A stretch of DNA of 64,000 nucleotides from Rhizobium sophoriradicis (GCF_003939025.1 NZ_RQIH01000001.1:248001-312000), one strand, 5' to 3'; numbered from the stretch's first letter, positions 1 to 8,851 are shown. Program-made: numbers and translations. Notes: a model not told the origin generated them from the sequence alone.

Positions 1-1777
1 GCCGCCGGTCCAGTTCCGCGGACCTCGAGGAACTGCGCAGCCGCAGCAGATCTTTTCGGGCGATCAGGCCGCGCAGTCTGCCCGATGCCGGATCGACGAT
101 CGGAATACGGCCGTTATCCGTCGACAGCATCAGATCGGCAATGAATGCGACCGTATCGTCAGGATGCCCGACGGGAACGGAATCATCCGTTACGGTTTCG
201 CCAAGCGTCTGGGCCGCGAGGTCGGGCTTGCCCTGCCAGAGCAGGGCATCGGCTCGCGAGACGATGCCGGCGAGCTTGCCCGCAGCATCGACCAGCGGAT
301 AGATCCGGTGCGTCTTCTGCTGCGAGGCGAAGAAATCGCAGGCTTCTCCGACCGTCATGGTAACGGGAAGCGTATCGACCTCGCTGATCATGATTTCCCT
401 TGCCCGGGAAAGCTCGAACGGATCGACGCCGTATTCGCGGGTGATGTGCTGCCCGCGGCGCGCGATCTTCTCGGTGAGGATCGAGCGGCGCAGCAGCAGC
501 ACCGTGACGGCATAGGCGACCACGGTTGCGGCGAGCAGGGGAACGAGCGTGCTGACGTCGCCGGTGATCTCCATCGCGAAGAAGGTTCCCGTCAGCGGCG
601 CGCGCATTGTTCCGCCCATCATCGCCGCCATGCCGAGCAGTGCAAAGAAGCCGGGATCATTGCCAGGCATAATCAGCCCGACCAGCCATCCGAGCGCGCC
701 GCCGAAGATGAGAAGGGGGGCGAGCACGCCGCCTGAGGTTCCCGACGAGAGGGCAAACAGCCAGATGACGGTTTTCACCAAGAGGATCGACATGACTGCC
801 GGCGCGAGCAGCCGGTTGTTGAGCAGGCCATCGATAATGTCGTAACCGACGCCCATGGCCCGCGGCTCGATCAGGCCGCCGAGACCGATGACGAGACCGC
901 CGAGCATCGGCCACCACATCCAGTGGATCGGCAGCGCCTCGAACAGATCCTCGATCTTATAGAGCAGCGTCGTCAACAATCCCGATTGCAGCCCCGATAT
1001 GATGCCCAGCGCCGCACAGGCGAAAATCCCCCACCACGGCAAATCAACCTGAAAATGGATCGGGAACAGCGGGCCGGTGCCGAAAAGCAGGGGACGCCAG
1101 CAGATCGACACACAAGCGGCGACAGCGACGGGAATGAAGCTGCGCGGCTTCCATTCGAACAGCAGCAGTTCGACCGCCAGCATGACCGCGGCGATCGGCG
1201 AGCCGAAGATCGCCGTCATGCCGGCGGCGGCACCCGCGACGAGCAGCGTCTTGCGCTCGGCCGCGCTCATGTGAAAGAACTGAGCAAAGAGCGAGCCGAT
1301 CGCCCCACCGGTCATGATGATCGGCCCCTCGGCGCCGAACGGGCCGCCCGTTCCGATCGAGATCGCCGATGACAGCGGCTTGAGGACTGCGACCTTCGGC
1401 GACATCCGGCTGCCGCCGATCAGGATGGCTTCGATCGCCTCGGGAATGCCGTGGCCGCGGATTTTTTCCGACCCGTAGCGGGCGATCAGGCCGATGACCA
1501 GCCCGCCGAGCGGCGGCACCAGCACCATCCACAGCGACCGCGGCACTGATGCCAGAGAGTTAGGCTGAATGCCGATCTGCCCGAACCAGATGACATTGGT
1601 CACCAGCGCGATCAGGCTGACGAGACACCAGGCCGCAAACGCACCTGATGTGCCGATAATGATGGACATTCCGATCAGCAGGAGCACCCGCCTGTCGGTG
1701 GTGAAATCGCCGGCCTCGCGCCGGGAAAGACCGCCGGTGAAATCATGCGGGCGGTTGCTTGGTTGCTGCTGCGCCAT
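1..1777 (-). CDS. ClC-family chloride channel/antiporter with C-terminal CBS pair (3' end outside window)
   Basis: Membrane protein of the ClC family, moving chloride or exchanging it for protons across the inner membrane. The minus strand is open from an ATG at 1777 to the window edge (592 codons), so the stop is missing. About 430 residues are strongly hydrophobic. They contain the ClC selectivity region GTGGPFGAEGP, whose glutamate sits where the gating glutamate of the GREGP motif lies in bacterial ClC proteins, followed by a second glycine-rich block (SSGTSGGVLAP). The last roughly 140 residues (HRIYPLVD... GRIPIVD...) look like two CBS repeats, which usually bind adenine nucleotides. 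It is divergent from a MarR gene, with a palindrome between them. Whether it is a channel or an exchanger cannot be read from the sequence. Confidence 0.93.
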   Translation of the reverse strand, partial: MAQQQPSNRPHDFTGGLSRREAGDFTTDRRVLLLIGMSIIIGTSGAFAAWCLVSLIALVTNVIWFGQIGIQPNSLASVPRSLWMVLVPPLGGLVIGLIARYGSEKIRGHGIPEAIEAILIGGSRMSPKVAVLKPLSSAISIGTGGPFGAEGPIIMTGGAIGSLFAQFFHMSAAERKTLLVAGAAAGMTAIFGSPIAAVMLAVELLLFEWKPRSFIPVAVAACVSICWRPLLFGTGPLFPIHFQVDLPWWGIFACAALGIISGLQSGLLTTLLYKIEDLFEALPIHWMWWPMLGGLVIGLGGLIEPRAMGVGYDIIDGLLNNRLLAPAVMSILLVKTVIWLFALSSGTSGGVLAPLLIFGGALGWLVGLIMPGNDPGFFALLGMAAMMGGTMRAPLTGTFFAMEITGDVSTLVPLLAATVVAYAVTVLLLRRSILTEKIARRGQHITREYGVDPFELSRAREIMISEVDTLPVTMTVGEACDFFASQQKTHRIYPLVDAAGKLAGIVSRADALLWQGKPDLAAQTLGETVTDDSVPVGHPDDTVAFIADLMLSTDNGRIPIVDPASGRLRGLIARKDLLRLRSSSRSAELDRR

Positions 1778-1822
1778 GGAAGCCTCTGGTATGCGGAAAT
1801 GGGTCTGCTCGTGTGGCGTCAT

Positions 1823-1841
1823 TATATCGTGATACGATATA
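1823..1841. promoter_or_regulatory. Perfect palindrome between clc and marR, candidate MarR operator
   Basis: TATATCGT-GAT-ACGATATA is an 8-3-8 perfect inverted repeat in the divergent promoter region of the ClC and MarR genes. MarR dimers typically bind palindromes of this size next to their own gene, so it is a good candidate for the site controlling both genes. Binding is inferred. Confidence 0.6.
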
Positions 1842-1977
1842 AATCAATGGACGAAAGCGAGAAGACGAAAATCTGTCGGAAGATGCCTCACTTGACCGGC
1901 TGGCGGCCGTGCATCTATTCGAGATCGGCAATAGCGCACGCATGGATCGCCTCCTGCGAACCAAGCGGCAGAGGAGA

Positions 1978-2412
1978 ATGACTGTGAAGAAAATCCCGCC
2001 GCCGCTGAGACAGGAGGATTACGAGGCGCTCGCCGACCTCAGGTTCGCGCTTCGCCAGTTCATGGACTTCAGCGCCTCAGCCGCCCAGTCGGAAGGACTG
2101 CCCGTGCAGCAGCATCAGGCGCTGCTGGCGATCAAGGGACAACGCGGCGGCGAAGCCATGACCATCGGGATGCTGGCCGAGCGGCTGATCATCGCGCCGC
2201 ACACGGCGACCGAACTCGTCGGACGGCTGTCGGACGCAGGGCTGGTCGAGCGCCATGCCGATCCTACTGACAGGCGTCGCCAGACGATCCTCCTGACAGA
2301 GAAGGCGGATAAGCTTCTGATGAGGCTGAGCGCCGTCCATCTTTCAGAAATCAGGGTGATGGCGCCGAAGTTGATCGAGCTTCTGCTCGAACTTCAAAAA
2401 ACGGCAAAATGA
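1978..2412 (+). CDS. MarR-family transcriptional regulator
   Basis: Winged-helix DNA-binding dimer of about 144 residues. The recognition region reads MTIGMLAERLIIAPHTATELVGRLSDAGLVER, followed by a typical wing, DPTDRRRQTILLTEKA. The amphipathic N- and C-terminal helices match the MarR dimer interface. The start is uncertain. The frame is open up to a GTG at 1909. The ATG at 1978 has AGGAG only one base upstream, while the in-frame GTG at 1984 has the same AGGAG at seven bases and may be the true start. It is divergent from the ClC gene, so it probably regulates itself and the channel. The effector is unknown. Confidence 0.88.
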   Translation: MTVKKIPPPLRQEDYEALADLRFALRQFMDFSASAAQSEGLPVQQHQALLAIKGQRGGEAMTIGMLAERLIIAPHTATELVGRLSDAGLVERHADPTDRRRQTILLTEKADKLLMRLSAVHLSEIRVMAPKLIELLLELQKTAK

Positions 2413-2440
2413 ACTGCCGCGTTGGTCGTCAGCATCACTC

Positions 2441-3229
2441 TCACGCGTTTTCGGCGACCAGCGGCTGAATGACGGGCTGGCCGCGCCGATCGCGCAGAAC
2501 TTCGACATTCACGCTGTAAGTCTGTGCGATCAGTGACGGTGTGACGATCGATTGCGGGTGACCGCTTGCCTTCATCGTTCCCTCAGCGATCACCAGCAGA
2601 TTGTCGGCATACTGGCAGGCCAGGTTGAGATCGTGCAGCACCACCATGGTGATCCAGCCATTGGCGCGCGTTTCCCGGCGCACCAGGTCGAGCAGGGCAA
2701 GCTGATGCTTCAAATCAAGCGCGCTGACTGGCTCGTCCAGCAGCATGACTTTCGGCGCGCGCATCAGCACCTGGGCAAACAGCGCCATCTGCCTTTGTCC
2801 GCCGCTCAGCGACGCGATGTTGCGGCCGGCGAGATGGTCGATGCCGGTCTGTGAAAGCCGCGTCATCGCCATTTCGAGCGTTTCGTCATCAATGTGCAGC
2901 GACAGCCGGCCAAGGCGGCCTAGAACTACGACCTCGAGAACGGTGAGCGCAATATCCGTGGCGGTGTCCTGCGGCATATAGGCAAAGCTCTCACGCCACG
3001 ATTTCAGCGCCCGCGCGCCTGTGCGTCCGGCGGAAAGACTGTGCCCGCCGAGCGTGAGCCTGCCTTCGGCAAGCGGCAGATCGCCGAAGAGGGCGCGCAG
3101 AAGCGTGGTCTTACCCGTGCCATTGGGACCGATGACGGCATGGATCTTTCCAGCTTCCAGGCAGGCGTCGATACCGGAGACAATTCTCTGCCCGCCGCGT
3201 TCGATGGCGATGTTTTCGAGGCGGATCAT
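2441..3229 (-). CDS. Iron/siderophore ABC transporter ATP-binding protein (FecE type)
   Basis: Cytoplasmic ATPase of a FecBCD-type importer, 262 residues. It has a Walker A GPNGTGKTT, the ABC signature LSGGQRQMALFAQ, a Walker B VMLLDEPVSALD and a switch histidine in VVLHDLN. The ATG overlaps the permease stop (ATGA at 3226-3229), so the two are translationally coupled. It is the last gene of the unit binding protein, permease, ATPase. The family serves Fe(III)-siderophores, haem and cobalamin; the substrate here is not decided by this protein. A longer open frame upstream of 3229 lies antisense-like inside the permease and is not part of the gene. Confidence 0.93.
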   Translation of the reverse strand: MIRLENIAIERGGQRIVSGIDACLEAGKIHAVIGPNGTGKTTLLRALFGDLPLAEGRLTLGGHSLSAGRTGARALKSWRESFAYMPQDTATDIALTVLEVVVLGRLGRLSLHIDDETLEMAMTRLSQTGIDHLAGRNIASLSGGQRQMALFAQVLMRAPKVMLLDEPVSALDLKHQLALLDLVRRETRANGWITMVVLHDLNLACQYADNLLVIAEGTMKASGHPQSIVTPSLIAQTYSVNVEVLRDRRGQPVIQPLVAENA

Positions 3230-4290
3230 ACGCCGGACCTCTTCGGCGCGAAGATCAACCACAGCAGGAACGGCACGCCGACAATGGCGGTGACGATGCC
3301 GACGGGAAACAGCGCGCCGGGGATGATCGACTTCGACACGACGGAGGCGGCCGACAGCATCAGCGCGCCGCTGACGACGGACATCGGCAGGAAGAAGCGC
3401 TGATCCTCGCCGACCGTCATGCGGGCGATGTGCGGGGCAACGAGGCCGATGAAGCCGATCACGCCGACGAAACTCGTGGCGGTCGCCGTCATCACCGCGA
3501 TGATGACGAGGACTTTCATGCGCAAGAGCCGCACGTTGACGCCGAGGCTTGCGGCCCGCATCTCCCCCATGCGCAAGGCCGCGATTTTCCAGGAATCCGC
3601 CATCAGCATGGCGCAACAGACGAGGGTGACAGCCGCGGTCAGGCCAAGCGTCGGCCAGGTCGCTTTCGTCAGGCTGCCGAACAGCCAGAACAATATCTGC
3701 TGCGACAGCTCCGGCGAGGACAGAAATTGGATGAGCGACAGCAGCGACTGGAACAAGAATAGCAGAGCGATGCCGCCGAGAATGATGGTTTCCGCCGTCA
3801 TGCGGCGCATCGATGCCAGCGTGAAGAGAAAGAGCGCCGCCAACATGGAAAAGACGAAAGCGCCGAGCGGCACGGCGATCATCGCATCGAGGCCGAAACC
3901 GCCGAGCGCCAGCACCAGCGCCGCCCCGAACCCCGCCGCAGCCGCCATGCCGAGGGTATAGGGGCTTGCCATCGGATTGTTGAGAAGCGTCTGCATCTGC
4001 GCGCCTCCGGCCCCGAGTGCTGCGCCGACGGCAAGCGCCATCAGCGCCATGGGCAGGCGCAGGCCGCGAACGATGGCGTCAGTCATGGCCGCGCGCTCGC
4101 CGAGACCTGTGAGCGAACGCACCACTTCCACTGGCGACAGCAGCGACGGGCCTGTCGCGATATCGAGAACGAGGCAAACCACCATCAGAGCCACGAAAAT
4201 CAGAAGACTGCGCCAGCGCCTGCGTTCGCGCAGGCGGTGCGCGCCGATCGCTTCGGCATTGCGGGCGGTCACTGTCATCCAAACACCCAT
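3226..4290 (-). CDS. Iron/siderophore ABC transporter permease (FecCD family)
   Basis: Inner-membrane permease of 354 residues with about nine to ten hydrophobic segments, typical of the FecCD/BtuC family. The conserved block FVGVIGFIGLVAPHIAR lies in the C-terminal third, and GAALGAGGAQMQTLLNNPMA lies near residue 90; both are hallmarks of this family. A charged N-terminus (RLRERRRWRS) precedes the first helix. An in-frame ATG at 4278 is an alternative start. It probably forms a homodimer, because only one permease gene is present. It follows the binding-protein gene after a 57-base gap containing a strong hairpin, and overlaps the ATPase gene. Confidence 0.93.
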   Translation of the reverse strand: MGVWMTVTARNAEAIGAHRLRERRRWRSLLIFVALMVVCLVLDIATGPSLLSPVEVVRSLTGLGERAAMTDAIVRGLRLPMALMALAVGAALGAGGAQMQTLLNNPMASPYTLGMAAAAGFGAALVLALGGFGLDAMIAVPLGAFVFSMLAALFLFTLASMRRMTAETIILGGIALLFLFQSLLSLIQFLSSPELSQQILFWLFGSLTKATWPTLGLTAAVTLVCCAMLMADSWKIAALRMGEMRAASLGVNVRLLRMKVLVIIAVMTATATSFVGVIGFIGLVAPHIARMTVGEDQRFFLPMSVVSGALMLSAASVVSKSIIPGALFPVGIVTAIVGVPFLLWLIFAPKRSGV

Positions 4291-4302
4291 TTCAACGGAA
4301 AA

Positions 4303-4327
4303 CGAGCGCCATGGAACATGGCGCTCG
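4303..4327 (-). terminator. Intercistronic hairpin between binding protein and permease
   Basis: CGAGCGCCATG-GAA-CATGGCGCTCG forms a perfect 11-bp stem with a 3-base loop. On the minus strand it is followed by TTTTCC. It lies between the binding-protein stop and the permease start, so it may partly terminate transcription or protect the upstream mRNA, giving more binding protein than membrane components. The function is inferred. Confidence 0.6.
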
Positions 4328-4347
4328 CAAAGAAGGACCGACCAGGA

Positions 4348-5466
4348 TCAACCCTTGACGGCGATGGCGAAAGTGCCTTCGGGAACCACCGGCAGATACT
4401 TCTTGTAATAGCCGAGGTAGTTGGCAACCGGGTCGACGTCTTTGAACTGCTCGGGATAGAGCTGCTTGGCGATATACTGCACCATTGCAAAATCCGAGAG
4501 CGTGCGGGAGGCGCCCTGATAAACGCCGAAGAGCTGGCCGTGCTTGACGGCCGGCAGTTCGCTCCAGCCCTGGCGGGTTTCGAAAGCCTTGAGCTTTTCG
4601 CGGGCTTCGTCGGCCTTCACACCCTGTCCCATCGGGAGAGCGGTCTCGCTCTTGTTGTTCTCGCGGCCGGAAATGAAGATGGCATCCGGCTTGGACGCCA
4701 GCACCTGCTCCGGATTGATCGGCCCCCACCACTCCACGAAGGGCGCTGCGATATTGTCGCCGCCGGCCGCCGTGGACATGGCGCCCCACATGTTCTTGCC
4801 GTAGGTGAAGGAATATTCCGCTGGCCCCTTATTGCCGAATTCGACATAGACCTTTGGCTTCGGCTTGCCCGATGCGGCCACACGGACGGCGATGTCCTTC
4901 AGCGCGCCGGCGTAGCAATCGGCGATCTCCTTGCCGCGCGTATCCTGGCCGGTCAGCTGCCCGAACAGCACGGTCGAGGCGACATGGCGCTCGACGGTTT
5001 GGGCGTTGTAGTCGACGACAACGACAGGAATTCCCTGCTCTTCGAGACGATGGGCGTCCTGGCCGAGCGCCTGGTACTGCCAGTCGGCCAGGATGACCAG
5101 GTCGGGATTAAGGCTCAGCACCTTTTCGATGGAAAAAGTCTGGGCTTCTACTTCGCCGACATCGGCAATGTCGCCAAGCGAGGGGTGGTGGGCAAGATGC
5201 ATCTTCCAGTTCGCGGGAACCCAGCCCTCCCATGCCTCGCGTGAAATCCCGACGACGGAATCATAGGCCTTCTCGCCGCCAACGGCCATGTAATCCTCGA
5301 AATAGAAGCCGAGGACGACGCGCTCGGCCGGAAGGTCGACCTTCACCTGGCGGCCGATCACATCGGTGATCGTTTTCTGCTCTGCGATGGCAGAGGACGC
5401 GGAGAAAACAGCGGAAATAGAAATAAACGAGGCAGCCAGCCAGCTGGCCACGGATCTGAAATTCAT
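4348..5466 (-). CDS. Iron-siderophore-type periplasmic substrate-binding protein
   Basis: Periplasmic binding protein of the BtuF/FecB/FhuD class, 372 residues. The N-terminus is a classic signal peptide (basic start, hydrophobic SWLAASFISISAVF, cleavage probably after SSAIA) without a lipobox cysteine. The mature start TITDVIGRQVKVDLPAERVV is characteristic of the family, and DLVILADWQY is a typical core strand. It is first in an operon with a FecCD permease and FecE ATPase. A TGA-N9-TCA sequence 44 bases upstream resembles the rhizobial RirA iron-responsive operator and supports iron as cargo. The exact chelator cannot be inferred. Confidence 0.9.
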   Translation of the reverse strand: MNFRSVASWLAASFISISAVFSASSAIAEQKTITDVIGRQVKVDLPAERVVLGFYFEDYMAVGGEKAYDSVVGISREAWEGWVPANWKMHLAHHPSLGDIADVGEVEAQTFSIEKVLSLNPDLVILADWQYQALGQDAHRLEEQGIPVVVVDYNAQTVERHVASTVLFGQLTGQDTRGKEIADCYAGALKDIAVRVAASGKPKPKVYVEFGNKGPAEYSFTYGKNMWGAMSTAAGGDNIAAPFVEWWGPINPEQVLASKPDAIFISGRENNKSETALPMGQGVKADEAREKLKAFETRQGWSELPAVKHGQLFGVYQGASRTLSDFAMVQYIAKQLYPEQFKDVDPVANYLGYYKKYLPVVPEGTFAIAVKG

Positions 5467-5509
5467 GACAACCTTCCAACAGTTAAATACGAGGTCGGGT
5501 TATAAAAGA

Positions 5510-5524
5510 TGATCAATCAAATCA
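5510..5524. promoter_or_regulatory. Candidate RirA iron-responsive operator (TGA-N9-TCA)
   Basis: TGATCAATCAAATCA fits the TGA-N9-TCA pattern described for the rhizobial iron regulator RirA. It sits in AT-rich DNA just upstream of the siderophore-type binding-protein gene. The motif carries little information, so the assignment depends on its position. Confidence 0.4.
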
Positions 5525-5606
5525 AGTTATTTATCGACAGGCTCTCTCACCGGCAAAGCCTAAGTTTCGGCGGTAGAAATAACGGCGCACCGCATCCCGA
5601 TCGATC

Positions 5607-5644
5607 GGAGAGAGCGGCGGCATGAACGACCGCCGCCACTCTCC
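5607..5644 (-). terminator. Hairpin after mmuM
   Basis: GGAGAG-A-GCGGCGG (5607-5620) pairs with CCGCCGC-CA-CTCTCC (5630-5644), giving a GC-rich 13-bp stem with a small bulge. It begins a few bases after the mmuM stop on the minus strand. No T-run follows, so it may mark the 3' end of the mRNA rather than be a canonical intrinsic terminator. Confidence 0.5.
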
Positions 5645-5650
5645 GCGGCT

Positions 5651-6559
5651 TCAGCGCAAAAGCGTCTTGCCCAAGCGATGGATATGGGCGGCACCGATGC
5701 CGCAGCAGCCGCCGATAATCGTCGCGCCAGCCTCGGCCCAGGAGCAGGCAAAACGCGAATAGACGTCGTCGTTCAGGTCGCCGCGGGTCTCGTGCAGGCC
5801 TTCATTGGCGGCCGACTCGCCCTGTTCCCCTTCGAAGGCATTGGCATAGACGCCGATTTCGATCGGGGCGTCCGTCTTGCGGAACACCCGCGCTGCCGTC
5901 TCCACAGCTGTCCGCATGACCTCGGGCTTGCTGCAGTTGAACAGGAGGGCCTCCGTACCCGATGACACCGCCCAGGCCGCCGCCGCCTCGACGCTTTCGC
6001 CGGAACGAAGCTTCGGCTCGCCGCTTTTGATATCCGCTTCGTCATCGGCCAGCGTGAAGGAAATCCAGAAGGGTTTGCCCGATGCCGCCACCGCCTCGCG
6101 CACGGCGTCGCCCTCGGCGATCAGGCTCAACGTCTCGCCGAGCCATATGTCGACGAAGGGGGCGAGGTTTTCGACAAGCACCCTGAGATAATGCTGCACC
6201 CGCGCAGGCTGAAAATTCTGCGGCTCGTAGGAGCCGAAGATCGGCGGCAGCGAACCGGCGACCAGCACCTTGCGATCAGTAACGGAATCGGCCGTCTCGC
6301 GCGCCAGGCGGCCGGCAAGACGGATCAGCGCTGCACCCTCCTTCTGAAACCGGTCCTCGCCGATATGGAAGGGCACCAGCGCATAGCTATTGGCCGTGAT
6401 GACCTCAGAGCCGGCATCGATGAACTCCTTATGCACCTCGCGGACGATATCCGGCGAATCGATCAGCGCCAGCGCCGACCATTCCGGCTGCTTCAATTCG
6501 GCGCCGAGCCGCAACAGCTCGCGGCTCATGCCGCCATCGAGGATTCGTATCGTGCTCAT
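5651..6559 (-). CDS. mmuM: Homocysteine S-methyltransferase (MmuM-like)
   Basis: Cytoplasmic zinc enzyme of 302 residues that transfers a methyl group from S-methylmethionine (or S-adenosylmethionine) to homocysteine, forming methionine. It starts with ILDGGMSRELLRLG, the usual start of the barrel. The three zinc cysteines are visible: one in LLFNCSKPEV and the pair in IIGGCCGIGAAHI near the C-terminus. It lies 76 bases after the last gene of a polar amino-acid ABC importer on the same strand, probably in one transcript. This suggests that the importer brings in the methyl donor. The E. coli counterpart is also paired with a transporter (mmuP), of a different type. Confidence 0.9.
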   Translation of the reverse strand: MSTIRILDGGMSRELLRLGAELKQPEWSALALIDSPDIVREVHKEFIDAGSEVITANSYALVPFHIGEDRFQKEGAALIRLAGRLARETADSVTDRKVLVAGSLPPIFGSYEPQNFQPARVQHYLRVLVENLAPFVDIWLGETLSLIAEGDAVREAVAASGKPFWISFTLADDEADIKSGEPKLRSGESVEAAAAWAVSSGTEALLFNCSKPEVMRTAVETAARVFRKTDAPIEIGVYANAFEGEQGESAANEGLHETRGDLNDDVYSRFACSWAEAGATIIGGCCGIGAAHIHRLGKTLLR

Positions 6560-6635
6560 GAAGAGATCTCCATTCAGGCTGTCGCGCCGTTGCCGGCGGC
6601 GGGCTTTAAAAACAAAGTGAGAAACGTCCGTCCGC

Positions 6636-7325
6636 CTAACGCCGCACCGGCACCTGCGCTTCGAGACCTCGAAAGACGCGGGCGATGACTGCGGTCAGGG
6701 CCAGATAGAAGAGGGTGACGACAAGCAGCGGCTCATAGACCAGCAGCGTGTCCTGGCGAACCTTGTTGGCTACGGCATAGAGATCCATCACCGTCACCGT
6801 GAAGGCAAGCGGCGTCGCCTTCAGCTGCATGACGATCTCTCCGGCGATCGTCGGCAGCGCAATGCGGATGGCGCGCGGCAGCCAGATCCGATGGGTCAGC
6901 TTCCACGGCGACAGGCCGAAGGCTCGCCCGGCTTCGAGCTCACCCTTGGGAACGGCAAGCAGCGCGCCGCGCAGGACCTCTGCCTCGTAAGCCGCATAAT
7001 TCAGCGTGAAGCTGACCGCGGCGAAGAAGAAGCCTTCGCGCAGGATCGGCCAGAACAGGGTCTGGCGGATGCCGGGGACCATCGGCAGCAGCGAGCCGAC
7101 GCCGTAATAGAGAAGCCACAGCTGAATCAACAGCGGCGTGCCACGGAAAAAGGTGCAGTAGCCGCGGGCAAGCAGCCGCGTCAGCCTGCCACCGCTGACC
7201 TGTGCGAAGGCCAGACCGATGGCGATGAGAAAACCAAATATGACGGAAATGACAAGCAGCGACACGGTCTGCCAGGCGCCGGTCAGAAGCAGCGGCCAAT
7301 AGGAAGAGATCCAGGTGAAACTCAT
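6636..7325 (-). CDS. Polar amino-acid ABC transporter permease (HisM/GlnP type) 2
   Basis: Inner-membrane permease of 229 residues with four to five hydrophobic segments. It has the FFRGTPLLIQL segment and the cytoplasmic EAA loop (ELEAGRAFGLSPWKLTHRIWLPRA) that docks the ATPase, both typical of the HisMQ/GlnP family. The ATG at 7325 lies 14 bases after the first permease gene. The frame stays open further upstream, but that part overlaps the neighbouring gene and has no hydrophobic pattern. It forms a heterodimer with the product of 7340-8065. Confidence 0.93.
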   Translation of the reverse strand: MSFTWISSYWPLLLTGAWQTVSLLVISVIFGFLIAIGLAFAQVSGGRLTRLLARGYCTFFRGTPLLIQLWLLYYGVGSLLPMVPGIRQTLFWPILREGFFFAAVSFTLNYAAYEAEVLRGALLAVPKGELEAGRAFGLSPWKLTHRIWLPRAIRIALPTIAGEIVMQLKATPLAFTVTVMDLYAVANKVRQDTLLVYEPLLVVTLFYLALTAVIARVFRGLEAQVPVRR

Positions 7326-7339
7326 AGGGCGCGGCTTTC

Positions 7340-8065
7340 TCAGGCGAGACGCGGCTGTCCGCGCCGCACCCGTCCTTCGATCAGCTTGAAAGCGACGTTG
7401 GAGACGAGCGTGATGGCGAGGTAGAGAAGGGCGGAAGCGAGGAAAAACACGAAGTAGTGTTTGGTGCTCGCCCCGGCGAGGCGGGTGGCGAGCGCCAGTT
7501 CCTGGTAGCCGACGACCGCCACCAGCGCGCTGTCCTTGGTGACCGACATCCACAGATTGGCCATCCCCGGCAGCGCGTTCGGCAACAGCGCCGGCAGCAA
7601 GACGCGGCGAAATCGCAGCGCCGGCCCCATGCCGAAAGCTTTGGCGGCTTCGATCTGACCGGTGGGAATGGCAAGGATCGCGCCGCGCAGCACTTCCGTC
7701 ATATAGGCGCCCTGCACGAAGCCGAGCACGGCGACGGCCGCGACGAAGCCGTTCACTTCGATCGGCGGCAGCTCCATCGCCGCCAGCAGCCGGTTGAGGC
7801 CGTCGGTGCCGGCATAATAGAGGCCGACGATTAGGATCAGCTCGGGAACTGCGCGAATGACAGTGGTGTAGAGATCGAGCATCAGGCGGAGCGCGCGATT
7901 GGCCGAGAGCTTTCCAAGCGCGCCGCCGGTGCCGAGCAAAATTCCGACAGCGAAGGCGCAAGCCGAGATGGCGACCGTGGAGACCGCGCCTGCCAAAAGA
8001 ACGCCGCCCCATCCCGGAGGATAGGGAGACAGCAGATCCAGAATGCCTTGTTGCGCGGTTGCCAT
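7340..8065 (-). CDS. Polar amino-acid ABC transporter permease (HisQ type) 1
   Basis: Inner-membrane permease of 241 residues, partner of the next gene. It has hydrophobic segments around residues 20-45, 60-85, 95-120 and near the C-terminus. The family signatures IRAVPELILIVGLYY and the EAA loop IEAAKAFGMGPALRFRRVLLPALLP are intact. It starts 12 bases after the binding-protein stop, so the two are probably co-translated. Confidence 0.93.
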   Translation of the reverse strand: MATAQQGILDLLSPYPPGWGGVLLAGAVSTVAISACAFAVGILLGTGGALGKLSANRALRLMLDLYTTVIRAVPELILIVGLYYAGTDGLNRLLAAMELPPIEVNGFVAAVAVLGFVQGAYMTEVLRGAILAIPTGQIEAAKAFGMGPALRFRRVLLPALLPNALPGMANLWMSVTKDSALVAVVGYQELALATRLAGASTKHYFVFFLASALLYLAITLVSNVAFKLIEGRVRRGQPRLA

Positions 8066-8077
8066 CGCCGAGACTGC

Positions 8078-8851
8078 TTACTTCGCGCCGTAGATGTCGA
8101 AGTCGAAATATTTCTTGGTGATCGCGCCATACTGGCCGTTGGCGCGAACCGCAGCGATCGCCGCATTCAGCTTGGCTTTCAGCTCCGTGTCTTCCTTGCG
8201 CAGACCGCCCGAAACGCCGGCGCCGAGAATTTCCTTGTCGTCGGCGACATCTCCCATCTTGGCGCAGCAATCCTTGCCGCCATCGCTCTTCAGGAAGGCG
8301 TCGAGCGCCAGGGAATCGCCGAAGACGTAGTCGATACGGCCGGAGGCCAGATCCTGGAAGGCCTCGTCGAGCGTCTGGTAGGTCTTTTCGTCGGCCGCCT
8401 CGGCAAAGTATTTCTTGTAATATTCGGACTGGATCGTCGACACCTGGATGCCGATGGTCTTGCCCTTCACATCCTCGGCAGTGGCGCCCGGCTTCTGGTC
8501 CTTGGGACCGATCAGCGTGCTCGGGGTGTTGTAGTACTTGTCGGTGAAGTCGATCACCTTCGAGCGTTCCGCCGTGTTCGACATCGACGACCAGATCACG
8601 TCGAATTTCTTGCTCTCAAGAGCCGGAATGAGACCATCCCAGGAAATGTCGACGATTGAGCATTTCTCCTTCATCTCCGCACAAACGGCGTTCATCAGGT
8701 CGATTTCCCAGCCGTGCCACTCACCCGAGGCGTCCTTGGCGAAGAACGGCGGATAGGATTCATTCATGACGCCAAAGCGGACTTCGGCCTGTGCGGCAAC
8801 CGCAGAAAGCGCAAGTGCCGCGCCGGCAAAAAGCGTGGGGAGCAGTTTCAT
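8078..8851 (-). CDS. Polar amino-acid ABC transporter substrate-binding protein
   Basis: Periplasmic binding protein of the SBP_bac_3 family, 257 residues. A signal peptide (MKLLPTLFAGAALALSAVAAQA) precedes the mature EVRFGVMNESYPPFFAKD. The ligand-site motif WDGLIPALESKKFDVIWSSMSNTAERSKVIDFTDKYYNTPS is typical. A CC pair (KDCCAKMGD) late in the second lobe also occurs in the orphan binding protein at 52282-53088, so the two probably belong to one subfamily. Next to mmuM, S-methylmethionine or another sulfonium or sulfur amino acid is a reasonable guess for the ligand. Lysine/arginine/ornithine-type ligands remain possible. Confidence 0.92.
   Translation of the reverse strand: MKLLPTLFAGAALALSAVAAQAEVRFGVMNESYPPFFAKDASGEWHGWEIDLMNAVCAEMKEKCSIVDISWDGLIPALESKKFDVIWSSMSNTAERSKVIDFTDKYYNTPSTLIGPKDQKPGATAEDVKGKTIGIQVSTIQSEYYKKYFAEAADEKTYQTLDEAFQDLASGRIDYVFGDSLALDAFLKSDGGKDCCAKMGDVADDKEILGAGVSGGLRKEDTELKAKLNAAIAAVRANGQYGAITKKYFDFDIYGAK

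Noticed and set aside
6636..8270. A 544-codon frame suggesting a fused permease
   Set aside because: Only the last 229 residues match the permease family; the rest is arginine-rich shadow of the neighbouring permease and binding-protein genes.
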